Assembly: GCA_007922225.1 (NCBI GenBank)
Contig: ML679954.1
Coordinates: 22,527,003 to 22,591,002, forward strand
Length of the DNA: 64,000 nucleotides
Origin: Emydura subglobosa
Lineage: Eukaryota > Chordata > Testudines > Chelidae
Direction: 5' to 3'
This document shows positions 12,381 to 25,028 of this stretch, piece after piece. The notes under the pieces are model-generated. The model did no database searches. It saw only the letters and a program-made list of their open reading frames with translations, and was not told where the DNA came from. Within the stretch, counting starts at the first letter, position 1. Each line of letters starts with the position of its first letter. A program made the position numbers and the translations under genes.

Positions 12381-12456
12381 GGTCCTACTTTGAGCAGGGG
12401 GTTGGACTTGATGATCTAATGAGGTACCTTCCAACGCTCATCTTCTATGATTCTAG
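11300..12456 (+). mobile_element. CR1 LINE, 3' half of reverse transcriptase ORF plus 3' tail
   Basis: CR1 retrotransposons copy themselves by target-primed reverse transcription. This 5'-truncated copy covers the C-terminal half of ORF2 and the 3' UTR. Blocks seen in order: LNFNKAYDRVPHSIL (11330), VPRGSVHGPALFNIFINDLD (11500-11560), LSKFVYYTKLGG (11581), KNLAVTVDKKLDMS (11800), LEYCVQFW (11950), [20 protein letters not shown] (12003) and RGNGLKLQWGRSRLDIRKSF (12210). The frame shifts at least three times (near 11490, 11935 and 12125). The catalytic F-A-D-D block has become F-V-Y-Y, so it is dead. The element ends with the CR1 tail TTCTATGATTCTA near 12444-12456. Confidence 0.93.
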
Positions 12457-13720
12457 AATCCAATGCTTCTTAGGCACATTGGCGTGGATGGATATGGAAA
12501 GACATGCCCTAGCTTGGGCCTGATGATTTACAGTTTCCATGGTACTATGGGAACTGCTCACTGAATACACAGTCAGGCACAGCAGTTTAGCACCGACTGT
12601 CATTAGCCTCCATTAAGCTCCCGCTATTGGTGCCTCTTTAAATGCCATTTACACTCTCCATTCAGACCTTACTCGCCGCAAGCCAGGCCCGGGCCAGGAG
12701 TGAAGGGGGCAGAATGGAGCCACTTCTCCTGCCAGTGCTCGCTACCTCTGCAGTTGGATGCCACCTCCTGGGTCCTAGTACTGGTTGACTTCCACTTTTA
12801 TGTATGCTGGGCACCCTGTTTCATGTACCAGTGAGCATCTGGGGGTTGGGGGGGAAGGGAAGGACAGGATGAGAGAGGGATATGGGGGAAGGGGAGTGAG
12901 GTGGGGGAAAGGCGATTCTGAATTGTCCACCGAGCCCCAGGTAGGCGGTTCTGAACTAAAGACCATGCCTGAGGAGAGGAGTGTATGGGTGTGTGTGCTG
13001 GTCTCTTCACCCCATGCCATGTGCATGGCTTGTGGAGGACAGTGTGCACTTGGGAATGCAACAGGCATGCATCTGCACCTCATGCAACTGCACCTCTGTA
13101 ATTTTCATTTTTATTCCTCTTCTTCCTCCCCTTACCCAGTGCAGCTAAACAACCCCACGCTGGTGAGTAAAGCCTGTCTCTGTGATCTCTAACCCAGGGG
13201 TTCCCGCTCCTGTGAGGCAGCTGGGCTTGATATGATGGGGGGAGGGGTTGAAATTTGCTGTTAGCAAAGGGGATGTGGGGAGGGATGTGGGGGCCATGCT
13301 ATCTGGGGTGGGAGGCTCCTGACAGAGGGCTCTTCTGCAGTAGATTTCAGCACTGCTGTGCTTTAACCATGGAGTCTTATATTGAGGGGGCTTCCTGGAT
13401 TGGCCCCAGTGATAATTTGGGTTACCTCAGTGGGGAAGGAAGATGGATGGGATTGGGCGTGGGAATGGGAGTGGGGAAGCAGGAGCCCAGCCTGTGGCAT
13501 CCCCTCAGCAGCAGCAGCAGCAGCTGAGGCTCCCCCATTAAGCCAGCCTATCCATCACTCCCCTCCCCAGCCATGTCAGTTTAGGTACCAAACGAGGTGG
13601 GGGAGAAAACCTAAGGGAACCGTCTTCAGTGCGTGTATGATGTTTGCACACGTCGGATGCCCCTCCCCCAATTTAGCAGTCATACTATGCCTATGGACTA
13701 GAGGCATGGAAAGCCTTCTA
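12457..13720. other. G-rich intronic DNA, no gene
   Basis: More GC-rich than the rest of the intron, with G-rich runs around 12840-12920 and a short CAG run near 13507-13525. Open frames of 80-135 codons on both strands follow from this composition; their products are low-complexity (Gly/Ser/Pro) and unrecognised. Confidence 0.4.
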
Positions 13721-13724
13721 GATG

Positions 13725-13815
13725 AATAGAGCCTGAACAGGCTGGGACTGTTTAGTTTACAGAGGCGGCATATAAAAAGTGATAAGAAAGAGGTCTACAG
13801 AACAATAAAGGGCTC
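13725..13815 (+). mobile_element. Short CR1 fragment
   Basis: GAACAGGCTGGGACTGTTTA, then GATAAGAAAGAGGTCTACAG and ACAATAAAGGGCTC correspond to the conserved CR1 stretch encoding R-L-G-L-F-S-L and the following block. Under 100 bases, both ends truncated. Confidence 0.65.
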
Positions 13816-15190
13816 GTAAATCAATCCTTTTAACCTTCGCTTGGGCACTGGCTGACTTTTGCGTTATTTACTTAAAAATCTTAATGTTCTTTTGACTATG
13901 TTTGCTTACCTGGCAATTAATTAAAGATACTCAGGGTTCCTGAAGGGGTTGTGAGCTAGAAGCCTCACACAGTGAGTTTGGGGCATCCATGCAACAGTTG
14001 CTTAAGAATTTAAAGAATATTCCTTAATTTTTTTAAACATTTAGTTTTTTAAAGGAATTGGAAGTGAATAGTGCATTGGCAGGAGAACTGAATTACAGTC
14101 TCTCATCTTCCTTTTATATTAATTTTCCTTCACAGCATTCACTAAGATTTTGCTGCTTCTGAACTTTTTAATAAGGCAAAGATGCCAGTGATTTCAATGG
14201 GAGTTTGCATGAGAAAGGATGTAGGAACCAGCTTTTCATTCACAGTATGCTGCATATCGAGGATACTGTGAATTTGCACGATGTCTATTTACATCAGACA
14301 AATATGATGTGAATGAAATTATTACAATATAAATCCCATTATAAAAAGTCCCATGAAAGCAATGGAGTTTTATCGAGGACACATACCACACATATAATCC
14401 ATTACATGAATGGTAAGGGTAATAAAAGTCATTAGGAAACACAGAAATTGTGTGCACACTGTAGCTGCTCTTCAAAAGTAGCATCTTTATGCTTTTTAAA
14501 AACATGAGAGGCTCTGGCTCATGGTAAGGACTTATAGAGTGATCAGTTGCCTTTGTCCTTTGGCTTTACTTATGCACTTATCAGTTACATTAATATCTAT
14601 CTATTGGTCCAAAAAGGTGTGCATATCCAAATACTTACGTCTTCTACATACATAGGGATTTTGCAACCACAAGTAGTTTCACCCAAAGTGGGTGAAATGA
14701 GCAAAAAGCAACACTTATTTATATGCTCTGAACTGAAACGGAATATTTTGAGTTTAAGATAATGCCAGTCTTAGCTCGAAAGACCTGGGCTTTTGATCCT
14801 TCTTAAATGTGTGAACAATAGGGAGCTCTCTGGCTGCATGAATTTTCTTTCCCTCCTCCCCAAGATAATTCAGAGATCCAAATGTAGAATGTGGCACTCA
14901 GGAACATTATGTGAATTTCCAAAACTCTCTGGAAGACTTTGTGTCCGTTAACCATTGGCTGGATTTCAAAAAGACATTTGCCTCAGTAACAGATATAATC
15001 TCCCTGCAATATTGTTTGTATTGTTTAGAGTAAAACAATAGCCATTTTCTCTCTGATCAGTTCTCTGAATTTTCTACAGATAAGAAGCTCCTCTCAGAAT
15101 AAACTGAAAAATATATTTGAAAATTAAATTTGGCATCAGCTTTCAAAATGTCAAACTTCTGGGATGAACACACTGGAACAGTTTTCTATA
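13816..15190. other. Intronic AT-rich DNA, nothing recognised
   Basis: No gene, RNA gene or clear repeat found. Confidence 0.4.
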
Positions 15191-15192
15191 AG

Positions 15193-15462
15193 ACAGTACA
15201 CCCTCGCTATGAGGCCCTTCATAATGACCCTTTGGATATATTGAACCCAGCCCCTGGATCCCATTTCAAACCCTATGGTTGCAGCAGGAGTTGACAGCGC
15301 CTCCAGCCCCACAGCTGTCAGCCCCTGCGGCAGCAGCAGGCTGGACGAGCTGTTGCCTCTCCCCCTCCCGCACGGTGAATCTCTTTTGCTATAACGCACC
15401 CCTCGCTATAATGAACAAATGGCTTGGATACTCAGGGGTTCATTATAGTAAGGGTGTACTGT
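15193..15462. mobile_element. Tc1/mariner (Tigger-like) non-autonomous element
   Basis: Perfect 12-bp terminal inverted repeats: ACAGTACACCCT at 15193-15204 and AGGGTGTACTGT at 15451-15462. Subterminal CTCGCTAT/TTCATAATGA sequence is mirrored by TTCATTATAGTA at the other end. CGCTATAA-type motifs in the ends are typical of Tigger/pogo-derived elements. The middle is GC-rich and non-coding. A TA target duplication is not clean on the left side. Confidence 0.6.
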
Positions 15463-15469
15463 ACTAGTA

Positions 15470-16870
15470 AGGCACAAGAGGGAGTGCACTAGTAGGCTGC
15501 TGTACTATGGGATATTCAGTGAGCACAAGGTTGAAGGTCAGGTGCCTTCTGACAGCCAAGAAGTGCCCACATATGCTCTGCATGGCTCACTGCTATTAGA
15601 GTATGGTGCTGTTGTTCCAATCCTCATTTTCTTTAAATCTGGTATACAATCACAAATTTTAATTTTTTCATGGTTCATTTTTTGCAGCATACCTATTTAT
15701 TTTATTGTAAATATGGCCTCTGTAACATGTCTTAGGTAGTGAACCTCAAAAAGTGAAGACACCCAAAATCACTAGTCACTTTTGAAAATTTTGGACGGTG
15801 TCTGTTTTAAGCCTTGGACTATTCTTCATGCTAGACAGCAGGGATATGTTTTTCAAAAGACAGGGAATACCGAAGTTCAAGCTCCCTATGCAGTTTACAC
15901 AGGGGTAGCTGAAAGCACAGATAAGCCTTTAGTGGAGAGGTGTGTAGCAAACGAGGAAGGGCTACTCAGTAAACGCAGTAAAGGTCAAGGAACAGACATT
16001 ACGTGAGGCAGAGATCAAACATTCATTGACGAGCAAAGATAAAAATAAATATTTAACAGCTGCTTTGTTCACTCTACACTAGCCAAGCTGTGATAGGACG
16101 TTTTGGTTAACAGTGTTTGGAATAACCCATTGTGGAAAAGCCTTTGGATAATACACTGACTTCAAAATATGCTTCAGAAAAGCTATTCTTCGTTAGAGTC
16201 TCTACAGAGTCCTTTCAGTTAATAAAACTGCTAGGAAACCCATTGCACGTTTTGAAACCCGAACTAGGAATCTCAACATAGTTGTTAGCTATGGATATGG
16301 AACTAGCTATTCGCTGAATACCGACCATGTGCTTCACAAGGGTAGATCTGCAAGCACTGACAGCCTGATCAGAGGAATCTGTGTTCAAGAAAGGGTATAT
16401 TCTAAAAGTGGAAGAAATTTTACTGTTTGTATAGCACCTAAGACACCACGACTTCAGTTTGAGCATTTTTTTTCTGCTGAAGGGCAGCATCTAGCCCTAA
16501 GTCTCTGAAAGGTTTAATTATTTAAAAAACTTAAACTTTTCTAAGAAAAAAGCTTGACAAAAATAAGACTCTTGAACTGATAAAACCCCATATTTTCGAT
16601 GACCTGGCTTAAGCTGCTATTACTTACAAAAAATACAATCCAATCTCCTCCAGGATTTGTTTGCCAAGCTTAGGCCTGAGGCAAACTAGAACAGTTTCAG
16701 ACACAGAGTTTATAATGGAAGTGTCAGAAGACCCTTAAATATAGCAGTGATGCAAGACTCTTTTATATAGAAGTATCTACTTTGCATTACAGTATTAATC
16801 ACAGAATCCAGACAGTATAAACAACAGTTAAGAAAGAACATTCTGAGAATGTTAACACAAATGAATAATA
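15470..16870. other. Intronic DNA, nothing recognised
   Basis: No gene or repeat recognised; short open frames only. Confidence 0.4.
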
Positions 16871-16882
16871 AATGGTTTACAT

Positions 16883-16987
16883 CAGTGTTTCTCAACCTTT
16901 TCGATACCAGGGACCGGCTTCCTATGCTGCGTCAGGGAGATCTAAGGGACCAGTGTCGGTCTATGGACCGGTCGTTGAGAAACAATT
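16883..16987. mobile_element. Short hAT MITE
   Basis: Begins CAGTGTTTCTCAACCTTTT and ends CGTTGAGAAACAATT, the widespread hAT (Charlie-like) terminal repeat CAGTGTTTCTCAACC. Internal GGGACCGG and GGACCGGTCG segments are typical of this MITE. Flanking octamers GTTTACAT and ATTTAAAT agree at 6 of 8 positions, a decayed 8-bp target duplication. Confidence 0.75.
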
Positions 16988-16995
16988 ATTTAAAT

Positions 16996-18184
16996 CATCT
17001 CTTGGCCAAAGCTGGTATCTTCTGTTACCAGAGTCAGTATAAAAAATAAAGCTTCTACACTGTCAAATTTGCAAAAACATAGGTGTTGAAATTTTCAGCA
17101 CAAACTAGGAGATTTCACAACACACTCATTGCAATTATTGATATTCCTTCACCCTTTCCCCTTGTTGGTTTTGGAAAGTTCAGCTGTGTGCTCTATGCAC
17201 CTGATCTTGTAACAAGTACATCAGTGAGAACTTTGCCATTGACAGGATCAAGCCTATTTGCTGCCTCACAACTTATTGCACTAGCCTGGAATTCAGCAGT
17301 CCTGCTATAACATCCTTTTCTTTCTCAGGCCCAGTACAACCATGACTACATCAGATCATGCTCATCTGACCCACTCACAACCAACACTGTTCAGTTAGGT
17401 CCACATAATGCAACTGTGTCCACACCTACCACAAGGCCTAACGCTGTTTGTATCTATATGTTCTGGACAAATCTGGCCAGCTATCCCATAGTGCCCCAGT
17501 ATACGTAGCCCACCCAGAGGATATGAACATAAAATGAAGGACAGGCACCAGTACAAAGAGGTATTTCCTATATCATAGAGAACTGGGAGAAAGGCAGACA
17601 GGCCAGCCTGGATATATAAGTATAGTTAGAGTACCTTCTACACAGCAAAATAACAGTGTTTTGAACTGGTTATAGAAAGACAACTATGTGCCAACTTCAG
17701 TCATTGACAAGAATTGCTGGGGTTACTAACCATGTATTAACTATGCTGTTTGTGGAGATAAACTATGTTTAGATTCATTCATGTTACTAACTAGAGGCAA
17801 ATTCAGTTAAAAGGTACGAGACAAAGCCTGTCTCATTTTGGGATTGTATCACTGCACTTTCTACCGCGCTGCCCCTTATGCATGACATACTCCCCTTGAA
17901 CTAATCTACTACCTTTTCCTCTTTCAAGGGTACTACCCTTTCCTCTTTCAAATTCCTACTCCAGATCCACTTCTGCTGTGACACCTCCAAGAAATCAACC
18001 ATCTGATGACAGACAGATTGAGCGACAGACATGGATAAATACTATTTACTTTAAAAAACTTTGTAAATAATGTGGAACTATCGCACTGTGCACATAACTA
18101 ATGTATGTAACTGCAATATCTTATGATTCTTATCCTCATCTTCCTGCCTTTCCCTCCTATTGCTTGTTACGTTCATGATCTTTC
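16996..18184. other. Intronic DNA, no gene
   Basis: Contains a short direct repeat (CTACCTTTTCCTCTTTCAA near 17910 and again near 17932); nothing else recognised. Confidence 0.35.
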
Positions 18185-18295
18185 AAATTAGACTGCAAAC
18201 TCTTTGAAGCAAGGGTAGTGTCTTCCTGTGTTTTTGTGCAGAACTTAATACAATGGAGTCCCAACCTGATTGAGGTCTTCAGTGGTAATACTAAA
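18185..18295 (+). repeat. L2/MIR-like 3' tail
   Basis: Contains GACTGCAAACTCTTTGAAGC, the common tail sequence 'aagctctttggggcagggactgtctt', followed by an ACAATGGAGTCC block. The same tail recurs at 50345-50450 and 60970-61060. Fragment only. Confidence 0.55.
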
Positions 18296-18570
18296 AAACT
18301 ACTACTAAGTTACTTCCGCAGCAGGTCATGTTCTCACAACTGAGACATGGCCAAGGGGTGGACAAAAAAAGCGCTTCAAAGATGACCTCAAAGCCAACAT
18401 GAAGAAACGCAATATTGACAAACTCATGTGAAACCCAATTCCTCAAGTGACCAAAATGGAAAAGGACTTTGTGGCAAGGATGCCAGTATTTTGAGATCCA
18501 ACAGACAACAGGAAACAGAGAAATGGGAAAGGAGGAAAGAACATGCTGCAGCCCAACTTAACAATCCAGA

Positions 18571-18594
18571 TCTTCCCCTTCCCCTTCCCCTTCC
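18571..18594 (+). repeat. (CCCCTT)n microsatellite
   Basis: Four near-perfect copies of the hexamer CCCCTT. Confidence 0.85.
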
Positions 18595-18795
18595 AAATGT
18601 CTTTCCCAGCTCTGACACGGTCTGTGGATCCCAGATAGGTCTTATTAGTCACCTGCGGATCCACCAGCAATAGCCAGCTATTATTTTTTTGGAATACAAC
18701 CATCCTCACCTCCGAGGGATTGCCAATGACTAATAATAAATAATTTGTTTTAGCCATGTGACCCACCATCCTAGGAAGTGAATGTTGTTTATTTA

Positions 18796-19094
18796 AAAGC
18801 TGTCTACGCAGTAATCAGGAGGTGTGATTGGAGCATGTGCAGGCATACCTGGGCTAGCTTTGGTCTATCTAGCTTGTTAAAATAGCAATGAAGTCATCAC
18901 AGCAGCACAGGCTAGCCACCTGAGTACAGTCCAACCTGGGACCCTGGGTATGTACTCAAATGGGTAGCCTGTGCTATTCCCTGGGCAGCTGCAGCATCTT
19001 CAATGCTATTTTTAGCACACTAGCTTGATCAAAGCTAGTTTAGGTAGGCCTACACATGTTGCAATCATAGCTCCTGAGGTGTAGACGTACCCTC
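18796..19094. mobile_element. MITE with GTCTAC ends
   Basis: The left end GTCTACGCAG...TCAGGAGGTGTGATTG and the right end CAATCATAGCTCCTGAGGTG followed by TAGACGTACCCTC are inverted repeats with one small gap. Internal GCTAGCTT/AAGCTAG motifs also pair. No coding capacity; relatives lie at 25675-25933 and 29397-29650. Confidence 0.7.
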
Positions 19095-19740
19095 AAAAGG
19101 AATAGCGCAGGATAGTAATAGCCTTTCCTGGTTAGCAATATTTTGTGTTCCTTCTAAAGGAATATATACCAAATAGCTAAACCTGGTTCAGTTCATTAGA
19201 GACATATCACTCCCAAAGAAAGTCCATTGTGTGTATTTAATACCTTAGGGTGACAGCTCAGTAACGCTGCCGATAACGAAAACACACAACATACTGTAGA
19301 CAGAACAGTGAAACCTGTTAGTTCCTCTTTTTTGAAATCTAGCTTTCTGAATGGAACAGAAAGAATGCTAAGCATAAGGCAAATTAGTTAGCAAGATTTA
19401 GAAGGAGAGAAGAAAGCACCAATGAAAATTATCTGGACTACTGTGTTCCTTAACACTCTTAGGAGCTGTGTTATTTGATAGAATGAATAACATTCTTAAC
19501 ATGCTATTGCTTCAGACTACTGAATGGCAAAAAAATATTGCAGATACTATCAAATTATACACAACTGTTACAGCTAATCAGGCCCCTGCATCTGAACTAT
19601 ATAAAACTTTACAAAAATAGAAGCTAGACAATAATTACTATCTAATGACAAATACTGACTACATATGGAATTATGCTTTAGATAAATAAACATTTAAAAC
19701 TGAAGCAATTTAATACCTTTCATTGAACAGTAGAGATCTA
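19095..19740. other. Intronic DNA, nothing recognised
   Basis: AT-rich; no gene or repeat recognised. Confidence 0.4.
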
Positions 19741-19927
19741 TGTTTTACTATTACTAGACCAGTAGCATGTAGTTTTTGGAGGCATTTAAGATAAATGTAA
19801 GATATAATATAGGGCAGCAAACAATGGAGACGTATTCCCACATGAATGCTGTTAATATAATAAAAAAATTAGCAATCTTGAGAATTCTCCTACATCTTCT
19901 GCCTGGAAATTGAGACACCAAAATGAG

Positions 19928-19965
19928 ATGCAAATCAGTGCCCTTATCTAATGAATAATGCAAAT
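19928..19965. promoter_or_regulatory. Paired perfect octamer (POU) motifs
   Basis: ATGCAAAT occurs twice in the same orientation, at 19928-19935 and 19958-19965, start to start 30 bp (about three helical turns). It lies in a repeat-free stretch (about 19750-20300) of the intron. The octamer is the binding site of POU factors such as Oct1/Brn2; function here is inference. Confidence 0.4.
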
Positions 19966-20299
19966 GATGGCTCTTCTTAAGGCGAGTCAGTCTGCAGGAA
20001 TCCTGCCTCACCTCACATTTCTTGCGGACTTAAGCACCATGTGTCACAAGAAATTAGAGAAAGGAATTGCCAAGTAATGACAAAGCCTTGCAGCCCCAAG
20101 TCAATGCAGACAGCAAGGTACATTAAGATGCATGGTACAGCGAGGGAGAGACCTGACATCTCATTAAAATGAAAATGTTGCTATTTTTTCTTCACCTAGT
20201 TAATGGAGTTGTATGACACTGTAATCTGCGATTATTTGTGCAGCTATTACTTAGAGGCATCCTCCACAACACTTCCAAGATGGGAACTGAAAAATTTTA

Positions 20300-21860
20300 T
20301 AAAGCCTTTTCTTCCCACTCCACCCCCAAAAAATCCACTAGTGCTATTTTACTTCTGACTCAAGTCAACCGTGTCAGAATATTTTGAGCAGCACCATAGA
20401 GCACATTGCACATATCCATTTGTCACAAGCTTTGCCATAACTTCATTTTAGCATCTGATATTAATTCCCAAAAATAAACTCATGTCAACACCCTAAAGGC
20501 ATACAGTCCCAAAAAAACCCCCAACAACTGACTTTAACTCTTTGTACAAACGTTAGTTATTTTCCTTGAATGAAACTTCTTTACTCTCAATAGAAAGTAG
20601 TCCTGGACCTGCATGAAGAATAGCTTATATGAAGTAATCACATCTTCTAAGAGACATATGTTTTTGCTCCCCAGATTTTTGTCTTTGAATCAGATGCAAA
20701 GATTGGGAATCTGAAGAACTTAGTTAGTCTGAGAGTGTCCTCTACCGTGGCACAAACTGAAGGTCCCACCAAAATATGATAAATGTAGATTTGAGCACTT
20801 TTGATCAAATGCGCCCATAACATATATGCCACACACAGGCACACCCACAAAATATTATGTATTAATGGAGGTGTTCACTTACAAAATAATTCCAGTCATC
20901 TAGTATCAGATAAAAAAGTGCAGCCCAAATGTGAAATGTACGCCATGGAGTTCTATGGTGCAGCTGATGGCTGCCCTCATCTTAAAGAGAGAAATGGGAC
21001 AGGCAGAGTCTACAGTCTGCCATGGTCCATATTAATCTGAGTGGCTTTCTGGTTGTGTAGAGAGGGAACACTGCATGCAGGAACTCGTCTGCATACTGCG
21101 CCTTCATGTTAAATATGAGGTTGGTTGCAATCTGTCCCATTTAAAATGCAGCTCCTGGCAAATTGCCATTATGGTTTTTGGTGTCAAACTGCATATGTCC
21201 TTTATCTACCATTATTGGTGTTGTGTGGACTTTCAATAATATACGCAGAAGACACAGGAAACACAGGAAAGACACAATAATATCATAGGCAGAAGACAAA
21301 GCATTTAATGGCTGCAAAAGCACAGGAAAAAATCCACCTACTCATTTTAAAAGATAATAACACCACTAAGTTCAGAATCACCAGGCCAAGAACACAGAGT
21401 TAACAAAATTCCTGACCTCTGGAGTGCCAGAGTTAAAGAGGTTTATCACCTGTATGACATGACCTTGGTGCCAGTTACTTTTGTTCAGCTTGCAAATTTG
21501 CAATCCAATTGGAGATTGGTATTGTGGCTTCTGTAAACCATAAAAAAGGTTAATTTATTAATGAACAAAAAACAAGATTAGAAAGATTTTAACATGGGCT
21601 GTGGAAAAAAGAAGCCCTTGTATTAAAAGCTGACAAAGACATCATTGCTGAATGTGTCTAAAAGCTTATTTTCTATTTATAGTTGCACTTTGATTCATCT
21701 TTTGGGTTTGTGCTAGAAAGGATGCAAAAGCATTTGAAGCATTATGATGAAATTCTTATAACTTTTAAAAGATTCTTTTCTTTTATTATCCCTTTGCTAT
21801 AAAAACAAACCCATTTTTTATTGTACACCATGGCTGAAAATTGCGCATAGCTTAAAACAA
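20300..21860. other. Intronic DNA, nothing recognised
   Basis: No gene seen. Short CACAGGAA direct repeats around 21250-21275. Confidence 0.35.
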
Positions 21861-21867
21861 AAAGATC

Positions 21868-21952
21868 AAATTCTGAGAAGACTTACACCCATTTCAATCC
21901 TACTGAAGTCAGAAGGGGATGCCTGGGTTGTAAGTCAGAGAATTTGGCCGAG
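21868..21952. repeat. Short palindromic repeat (AAATTCTG...GAATTTGGCC type)
   Basis: Left AAATTCTGAGAAGACTTACA is mirrored by TGTAAGTCAGAGAATTTGGC, with an ACTGAAGTCAGAAGGG core. One of several fold-back repeats of this style in the window. Confidence 0.55.
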
Positions 21953-22408
21953 TAATTTCAAAAGTCAGTGAAAATGTGACTAGTAATCAATATGGCATTG
22001 TCACTCCCTTAAATTACATGCACACTGAGACTTGCCTCACAGGTACTTTGGTCCTGCTCCTGCCAGCAGTAATCATGCCAGGAACGTTTTCAGAGCTTAG
22101 GTTTCCAAAAGGTAGGAAATTAGCAACTAACAGGCTATATGGGAAGAAAGCTTTCGCTAAACCAGACTAAGCAGTTGATTTGAAGTGGGAGACAATTAAA
22201 GCATAGCATTTCTGAAAGAGTAATAAAAATGTCACAACAAGTGATTGATTTGTTACAAGTCCTTGGCTTCCTACTGGCACACGAATAGGGTTTGGTGCTA
22301 AGTATTACATGTTATTTTCACAAACTCAAAGAATTCAGCATCATTTCATAAATCAACTGCAAGTTAAAATTAGATTTCCTTACAATTTCAGTTGTGTCAT
22401 GTTAAATA

Positions 22409-22439
<31 letters not shown>

Positions 22440-22453
22440 GACACACACACACA
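22409..22453 (+). repeat. (CT)n(CA)n compound microsatellite
   Basis: A TC run passes directly into a CA run with one G interruption. Confidence 0.95.
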
Positions 22454-22459
22454 AATACT

Positions 22460-24260
22460 GCAGTCCGACTCAGATTGTGAAGAGTAAATTTTAAAATGAT
22501 TTCTTTAAAATAATTTTTAAAAAACCTATTGTGAGAAAAGGTTCTTTACTATGGCTGCAACTTCATGTTCACTACCCATGTGATTTCATGGACGTTCCAG
22601 AGCCAGGAGATACTGTAGGAAAGGGCTCTAATTTTTGTTCGCTTACAGGCCCTGTAAATTATTTGTAAAGTGGTTTCTCATAGAATGCATGGAGCAGGCG
22701 ATGGCAGAAGAATGAACATTAATCTGTGCACTGCAATTATGATGTTTGAGCATACAGGCTAACTTAACACCAAGCTCCCCTCTATCAGTCCTCTACCACT
22801 CCTGACAGGAGACAGAGACCAAAAACTGCTAAGGCTATCTGCCTAGGAAGACAAATATCTAGTGTTTGACCGCCAAAGCAGAAAATTGGCAACTAAACAC
22901 TTCCCAGCAACTTATCTGGGACCTGAACATCTTCACAGCAAAGTATTTTGTAGATTTCTAAGATGCTGCTAAACACCTAGGCTGTTATTTATCTTTTTGT
23001 TAAAAAAAAAAAGTTTTAGTGCTTATGGACAGCATTAATAACTGAAGCCCAATGTTGATCAAAAGTCAAAATCAGCAATACCAACTTTTCCCAGCGCTGC
23101 CCATGTAGTATTTCTATTCTAACCTGTGGGGGAAACCGCTAGGGAGTGAAGACTCCCCCCATATGCATTCAGTCTTTCTGTCTTCTGCTAAGATGACCAG
23201 CAAGGGCACCAATTAGTGACAACTGTGATGGTGGTTTATGTATTGTGGCCATTAGGACTTGGTCTAAAAACATCGACCCTAATTTCAAGTAGGCAGCCAA
23301 ATTTTTGTCATTACTCTTTTGGGTAGGATCCAATCTAGCAATCTGCTTAATGACTGCCTCTAAACGTTCCTTCTGAGGTTTCAAAAAGAAGTACTCTAAG
23401 GAAAGAACAAGACTCTGGAAAATTGCATTAGCATACCCTACCTACCTGGTATTACCCTGAAAGTGGGCTTGAGAAAAGGACAAAAATCTCAGAGGCTTAT
23501 GTTGGACTCAGTGCAGTCTTGCTGTTTGTTCACTGATATATGTTTGATATTATGTAGTAATTATATCATTCCAAATCCACCAGACAAGATAAAAATCACC
23601 AGAATATTTGCTCCAAATTCTTTGTTCATTTAAAAAAGTCAAATATTGCCTATTTAAAAGCCTTAACTTTGTGGGCTTTTCCATTTACTCTTGCAGCACA
23701 GCATGTTTACTTCCTCTGAGTATGTGTACTGGGAAGGTGGCTGCCTCACAGATGGCATTCTGAGAGAGATCTCATAATACAAGTCACATTTCACTGCACA
23801 CTTTCATCATATTGCCACTGAAGTGTTTGACTTTAAGATTTAAGTACCTGCCACTGACAGACAACTTGGGTCTGGAGGGACATAGACTTCTGAGGATGTA
23901 GATGGAAGCCTTTCCATCTGGTGGAAGATTATGTCGTCCAATTGAAAGGGAAGAGGATAAGGAGAGATAAATGCTTTGGCTGTAGCTTCTTTTCAAACTA
24001 GAGTGTGGTAAGAAAAATTCTCAGATCCAGAATCCCCAACATACAGTGTCAGAGGGGCACAGGTAAGACCACCGCATTGTTTAAGCATCTCCATCTTCCT
24101 TTTTTTAGTCCTCCCAGCAAGGAGAGTTTCCTTCAATCTTCATGACTTTGAAGAGCACACTATTTTACTGAGGCCAAAGAAAGAACATGTGAAGGGCTGG
24201 CACCCAGGGAAGAATGCAGAGACAGCTTTTATCAGGCCTGAGTCTCAACAGAAGCAGCAG
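22460..24260. other. Intronic DNA, nothing recognised
   Basis: No gene, RNA gene or clear repeat; a minus-strand 71-codon frame at 23169-23384 has no recognised motif. Confidence 0.35.
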
Positions 24261-24267
24261 ATGTACA

Positions 24268-24356
24268 GGGACAGATCCTCTGCGGTGTAAGTTAGCATAG
24301 CTCCATTCAAGTCAATGGAGACATGTCAATGTACACCAGCTGAGAATCTGGCCCAC
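24268..24356. repeat. Short palindromic repeat (CAGATCCTC...GAATCTGGCCC)
   Basis: GGACAGATCCTCTGCGGTGT is mirrored by TGTACACCAGCTGAGAATCT then GGCCC around the core CATTCAAGTCAATGGAG. Fold-back element without coding capacity. Confidence 0.6.
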
Positions 24357-25028
24357 AACATCTAAGAACACTCTACAAAGAACCAACCAAATGGTAGAGC
24401 ATTTGCAAGAAGTAGCTGACTATGTTCCTACATTGCAGCACAACAAAACTGGTAACAGTTCAGACAGCAAAGGTCTGAGTCCCTTGCTGGCACCAAAACC
24501 AACACATATGGAAATGATCTCACTCCAAACTCAGAAGTTTTCATTCCCTACCTTTTGCCAGAATGGGACTTTGTTCAGTTCCCTGAAACAGTGCAAGAGA
24601 GAAAAGGAAATGTGTGGATGATTAAAAAATATGGATATGAAAAATACCAAGCATTTTCACACATCAGTACCTGGGCCATTATTTTACTGTTAAAAATGGC
24701 ACAGTTTACATTATTAATAGTCAACAAAATTATGTTAAAAATGCAGCTGTTTTTAATTTAAAAAAGCATTCTGATTTACTCCTGTTCTGAGACCTATTTC
24801 TAAACCCATGAAAATTGGGGCTTATAAAGGATGAGCTCACAGACACTTAACTACTATACAGTGCCACAATTAATGATGGCATAATTATGGAGAAAAATGG
24901 GGAGATGATTCATTAATAGGTTCTCCTGTTCTTGTTAATTATTTATAAACAAGCAGTGGGACTCATAAATCTAAAACAATATATTTTAATATCCAAACTG
25001 TGATATGTATGATATTTTTGTTTGCAGT

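Noticed and set aside
12785..13192. 135-codon plus-strand frame with an overlapping minus-strand frame
   Set aside because: G-rich composition by-product; product is Gly/Ser/Met low complexity with no family match.
16883..16987. Perfect fold-back small RNA precursor
   Set aside because: The inverted ends are the hAT terminal repeats with a decayed 8-bp duplication, which explains the hairpin.
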